A stretch of DNA of 64,000 nucleotides from assembly GCF_022701175.1 (NCBI RefSeq), contig NZ_CP078088.1:2604001-2668000 (forward strand), given 5' to 3'. The notes below the pieces were generated by a model that did not search any database, had not been told where the DNA came from, and was given only the letters and a program-made list of their open reading frames with translations. The translations under genes were made by a program, and so were the position numbers. This stretch comes from Allobaculum sp. Allo2. GTDB taxonomy: Bacteria; Bacillota_I; Bacilli_A; Erysipelotrichales; Erysipelotrichaceae. This document shows positions 60,438 to 64,000 of this stretch, one piece after another. How positions within the stretch are numbered: the stretch's first letter is position 1; every line of letters begins with the position of its first letter.

Positions 60438-61192
60438 TTATTTTGGACTACTTCGTTTTTCGATGATTTCGATGAAGGAATCCGGTTTGAGGGAGGCACC
60501 GCCGATCAGAGCACCGTCGATATCGGGCTGAGCCATGTATTCAACGATGTTGTTGGGCTTAACGCTTCCGCCGTACTGAATGCGAACTTCTTCCGCAGCC
60601 TTGTCGCCTGCGATTTCACGAACGACGTCGCGAACGAGTTTGCAGCAGTTTTCCGCGATTTCAACCGAAGCGGATTTGCCGGTACCGATTGCCCAGATTG
60701 GTTCATAGGCAAGAACGATATTGGCATATTCTTCAGCCGGGATGTCTTTCAGGGAACCCTGGAGTTCTTCCGTGATGACATCTTTGGTTTTGCCGTTGTC
60801 GTATTCTTCTTCTGTTTCACCGATGCAGAGAATTGGAGTGATGCCTGCCGCAAGAAGCTTTTGGCTTTCTTGTTTACGGTTTCGTTGGTATCGCCAAACA
60901 TCTGACGACGCTCGGAATGACCGATGATGCAGTATTTCACGCCGAGTTCTTCGAGCATGGGAACGGATACTTCGCCAGTGAAAGCGCCGGCATCTTCGAA
61001 GTGTACGTTTTCAGCGGCTACGATGAGGTTTTTCGCTTCATCGAGTGCGGTTTTCAGGTCCGTGAATGGAACGCCTACGCCGTAGAGTCCTTTGTCGCTG
61101 ACGGCTTTCGCGTCAACTTCTTCAAAGAACGCTTTGGTTTCTGCGTTGTTCTTATTCATTTTCCAGTTTCCAACAATAATCTGGTCTCTCAT
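60438..61192 (-). CDS. tpiA: Triosephosphate isomerase
   Basis: About 251 residues. Active-site elements: GNWKMNKN (Asn, Lys), YCIIGHSERR (catalytic His), LAYEPIWAIGTGKSA (catalytic Glu and loop 6) and RIQYGGSVKPNN. Interconverts dihydroxyacetone phosphate and glyceraldehyde 3-phosphate in glycolysis. One break near 60860 (four A for five: NKKAKKLLAAGITPILCIGE). Follows pgk by 21 bases. Confidence 0.96.
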
Positions 61193-61213
61193 GATTCAAT
61201 CCTCAGTCTCTCA

Positions 61214-62396
61214 CTAGTCTTTTTCTGCGATGATCGCAATGCCTGGGAGCGTTTTGCCTTCCATGTATTCAAGAGAAGCACCGCCGCCTGTGGAGATGTG
61301 GCTGAACTTGTCTTCGAATCCGAGCTGGATAGCTGCTGCTGCAGAGTCGCCGCCGCCGATTACGGTTGTAGCGCCTGGCAGTTCCGAAATGGCTTCGCAG
61401 ACTTTGAGTGTGCCGTTTGCGAATTTTGGCATTTCGAATACGCCCATCGGGCCGTTCCATACAACGGTCTTCGCGCCTTCAAGGGTTTTCTTGAAGAGTT
61501 CGATGGATTTTGGTCCGATATCGAGGCCCATCCATCCATCAGGAATGTCTTCGCCGACGATCTGGGTGTTGGCATCATTGGAGAATGCGTCCGCAATTAC
61601 GGTATCTACAGGGAGAACCAGCTTGCCTTCGCCTTTTTCAGAATCTGTTTTGCAAGATCAATTTTGTCTTCTTCAAGCAGGAGTTGCCGACATTGTGGCC
61701 GAGTGCTTTTTCGAAGGTGTAGGCCATGCCGCCGCCAACGATAACTCTGTCGGCTTTGTCGAGCATGTTTTCGATAACTGCGATCTTGTCGGATACTTTT
61801 GCACCGCCAAGAATGGCTACGAATGGATGAACAGGATCGTCTACAGCCTTGCCCAGCATGTCTACTTCTTTTTCCACCAGGAAGCCGAGTGCATTATCCG
61901 GCAGGTTGGAAGGAATGCCGACGGTCGAAGCGTGTGCGCGGTGTACAGAACCGAACGCGTCTTCTACGAACATGTCTGCAAGACCAGCCCAGTATTTGCC
62001 GAGCTCAGGATCGTTCTTGCTTTCGCCTTTTTCGTAGCGAGTGTTCTGCATGAGCAGAATTTCGCCTGGTTTGAGGGCGTCAACCATTGCTTCAAGTTCT
62101 TCGCCGCGTGTAACGGGGCAGAATTTTACAGTTACATCAGGAAGCAGTTCCTGCAGACGCGGAGCGACGATGCCGAGATCGTTTTTCGCTTTGTCCTCGT
62201 CTGTTTTTACTTTGCCGAGGTGGGACATCAGGATGACCTTCGCGCCGTTGTCCGTGAGATATTTGAGTGTAGGAATAGCGGCTTTAACGCGATTGTCATT
62301 GGTGATCTCGCTGCCTTTGTGCGGTACGTTCAAATCAGCGCGGACGATGACTTTCTTACCGTTCACATCGAGATCTTTGACAGTTTTCTTTGCCAT
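61214..62396 (-). CDS. pgk: Phosphoglycerate kinase
   Basis: About 394 residues. Family blocks: [74 protein letters not shown] and [13 protein letters not shown]. Makes ATP in glycolysis. Two breaks: near 61685 (CC for CCC) and 61640 (A run). AAAGGAGG lies upstream, though somewhat far (13 bases) from the ATG at 62396. First gene of pgk-tpiA; gapA is not adjacent. Confidence 0.96.
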
Positions 62397-62445
62397 GGAT
62401 GCAGTGTTTCCTCCTTTAATCATGTACTTACGTACGTTCTTTTCT

Positions 62446-62474
62446 AGTATATCACCGGCCGGGATGCTTTGAAA
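62446..62474 (-). promoter_or_regulatory. Likely promoter of pgk-tpiA
   Basis: On the minus strand TTTCAA (62469-62474), a 17-base spacer and TATACT (62446-62451), 50 bases before the pgk ATG. The -10 is good, the -35 weak. Confidence 0.55.
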
Positions 62475-62762
62475 TTTCCAAAAGTGAGCTTGTGAATTCT
62501 TACGCAAACATCGAAGTGTTAACCGCTTACATGAATTTCGCTCAGACAGCCTTATTTTGCCGATCCAATGGAAAAGGCCGGGTCCGCAAAGCGCCCGGCG
62601 TACCGGAAGTATGCCGGCATGAGAGAAAGATATATGAACGCGGACAGAATATCTGAAGCGGCGCTGGAAAAGCCCAGGGGCGGAACGATCTTCACGCGTC
62701 CAGGTTCTGGTCCGCTGGGAAATGGAGCAGATCCGACGCAAAGACCAGAACGGTGCAGGTTG
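62475..62762. other. Intergenic stretch before pgk
   Basis: No gene supported on either strand; it ends at the terminator of the surface-protein gene. Confidence 0.4.
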
Positions 62763-62799
62763 AAAAAACGGACAGGGGTCAGATGACCGCCTGTCCGTT
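62763..62799 (-). terminator. Terminator overlapping the stop codon of the surface-protein gene
   Basis: AACGGACAGG pairs with CCTGTCCGTT, with inner GGTCA/TGACC, then TTTTTT on the minus strand. The stem contains the last codons and the TGA at 62779. Confidence 0.88.
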
Positions 62800-64000
62800 G
62801 ACGTAAATGTGAAAACCGTTGGTGATGATGTTGGTTCCCGCCGGATTTTCGTTAACGAATTCGGTGAGATAAATATCGCTGCTCAGAGCGAGCGTGGACG
62901 AGGCGTCCATGTGCAGAACAGCGGTTTTCATGCGCTGATCGGAATTGATTGATCCGCCAAGTCCGGATGCGCCGGTCAGGGTAATGTTCACTTCGCTGTT
63001 TTCGTCGCCGTTAATATTGCCGTACACAACCTGGGTTACGGCATTGATCGTAACTTTGGAGCGTTCCGCCTGCACCAGCGTTGTAAATCCGGTCAGCTGC
63101 ATGGAGGCGTTCATGTTCAGAACGAAGTCGCTGTCGCGTACCGCGAACGCCGCTCCATTGGGATGGTCAGCCCGGCCGATGTAGCTGAACGAGCAGCTGT
63201 TGAGCGTCAGTTCTGTCAGACCCTGCGCCTTTTCCCAGCGTCCGTCCGTGCGGGCCACGAAGGCGCCTTCCATGCCGGAATCGCTGTCCAGTCCGTTCAT
63301 GGTAATCGCGCAGTTGGCGAGCGTTGTCTTTGATCCCGGAATCAGAACGGCTGCCGAAGACGTGTTGGACGCCATGCTCAGGCGGCTGCCGTTAAAGGTG
63401 CCCGCGTTGAGCAGCGTCGGCGAAGCCAGACCGTTTGTTTCCGTAACGCTGGAATCCGCAGTCACGCTGCCGTTTGCATCGACGTAAAAAATCGGCGAAC
63501 TGTTAGCGAGCGTTTTCTGCAGACCGTTGGAAACGGAAACCGAACCGTGATCAAGTGCCATGAAAAGCGGCGAGCTGTCGCCCAGAGCGGTGACATCCGA
63601 GTCGGTTACCGAAGCGGTGGCGTTTTCGCCGCTGACTGCTACTGCAGGCGCACCGACCGCGTTCGTGTTCAGAACGGTACCGAGGATGTTGATCGTCGAT
63701 CCCGGCGTACCAAGGATGGCGGCGTTAATGCCATAGCGCATCGTATTGTCGAGGTTTGTGGAGTTTCCGGTTTTGTTGAGAATGGACTGCGAAAGGGTCG
63801 CTGAAGCCAGACCTTTGGCCAGCACCACGCTCTGATCAGGCTGCGCGCTGTCGAGTCTGGCGGTCAGCGTCTGCGCGTCTTCAATCGTGTTGACGCCAGA
63901 AGCCTGATCGAGCACACCCGGCTCATTCTGCTCTTCCGAAGAAGCCGGCTGTTCCGAGGCGGGTGCCTGCGAAGAAGCGGTTGAAGAAGAAGCGGATGAG
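62779..64000 (-). CDS. Surface protein with beta-helix-like repeats (5' end outside window)
   Basis: Open from the window edge to the TGA at 62779, about 406 residues. It begins with a Ser/Ala-rich linker ([16 protein letters not shown]), typical after a signal peptide. The rest is rich in Thr, Ser, Asn and Gly with repeated short strands such as [34 protein letters not shown] and [13 protein letters not shown], suggesting a right-handed beta-helix (pectate-lyase-like adhesin). It ends [19 protein letters not shown] with no LPXTG or other anchor. Function unknown. No frameshift seen. Confidence 0.7.
   Translation of the reverse strand, partial: SSASSSTASSQAPASEQPASSEEQNEPGVLDQASGVNTIEDAQTLTARLDSAQPDQSVVLAKGLASATLSQSILNKTGNSTNLDNTMRYGINAAILGTPGSTINILGTVLNTNAVGAPAVAVSGENATASVTDSDVTALGDSSPLFMALDHGSVSVSNGLQKTLANSSPIFYVDANGSVTADSSVTETNGLASPTLLNAGTFNGSRLSMASNTSSAAVLIPGSKTTLANCAITMNGLDSDSGMEGAFVARTDGRWEKAQGLTELTLNSCSFSYIGRADHPNGAAFAVRDSDFVLNMNASMQLTGFTTLVQAERSKVTINAVTQVVYGNINGDENSEVNITLTGASGLGGSINSDQRMKTAVLHMDASSTLALSSDIYLTEFVNENPAGTNIITNGFHIYVNGQAVI

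Overview
The window looks like a chromosomal segment of a Gram-positive Firmicute, most likely from the Erysipelotrichia/Erysipelotrichaceae side (inference, moderate confidence). Reasons: strong AGGAGG-type ribosome binding sites, many intrinsic terminators, AsnA, a DUF951 protein, an MdoB/LtaS-type phosphoglycerol transferase, IS66, IS256 and IS4 elements, moderate GC, and an RpoB that carries Asn at the rifampicin-site position where most bacteria have His, as Mollicutes do. Nearly all genes are on the minus strand.

Layout. 0-12.6 kb: branched-chain amino acid synthesis (ilvB-ilvN-ilvC, then a secreted CAP/DUF5648 protein, ilvD coupled to a DUF815 ATPase), an MdoB-like enzyme with a Pro/Gly-rich tail, a hexapeptide acetyltransferase and ilvE. 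13-18.7 kb: asnA (plus strand), a phosphohexomutase and a calcium P-type ATPase. 18.7-21.2 kb: a complete IS66-family element with 26-bp inverted repeats and a perfect 8-bp target duplication. 21.3-29.6 kb: rpoB-rpoC with their own promoter. 30-33.8 kb: trkA-trkH potassium uptake and an unknown gene. 34-37.3 kb: a lipoprotein, a SUKH (SMI1/KNR4) protein and a GH13 amylase. 37.4-42.7 kb: a branched-chain amino acid ABC importer operon (livKHMGF) ending in a CBS-ACT regulator. 43-48.1 kb: an accessory cassette with a soluble VirD4-like ATPase, a putative zincin with a long acidic repeat tail, a small protein and a zinc-ribbon/PH-like membrane protein. 48.5-54.3 kb: an M50 protease, the operon ispF-dtd-folD-DUF951-ychF, and an NlpC/P60-like wall protein. 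54.4-60.2 kb: an AT-rich, IS-dense island (nitroreductase, IS256-like element with a nested hairpin, IS4-family transposase, dispersed palindromes, small unknown proteins). 60.4-64 kb: pgk-tpiA and a partial surface repeat protein.

A dominant property is pervasive single-base frameshifts. About thirty genes, including rpoB, rpoC, pgk, tpiA and all ilv genes except possibly none, are split into overlapping frames, and almost every break sits at a homopolymer of 4-7 bases that is one base short. This reads as consensus error from uncorrected long reads, not as gene decay. I give each gene as one feature from real start to real stop and name the break. Coordinates are exact for starts and stops; protein lengths are after restoring the missing bases.

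Functional themes: the cell both makes (ilvBNCDE) and imports (livKHMGF) branched-chain amino acids, and a CBS-ACT protein at the end of the import operon may sense them. No rRNA, tRNA or CRISPR array was seen.
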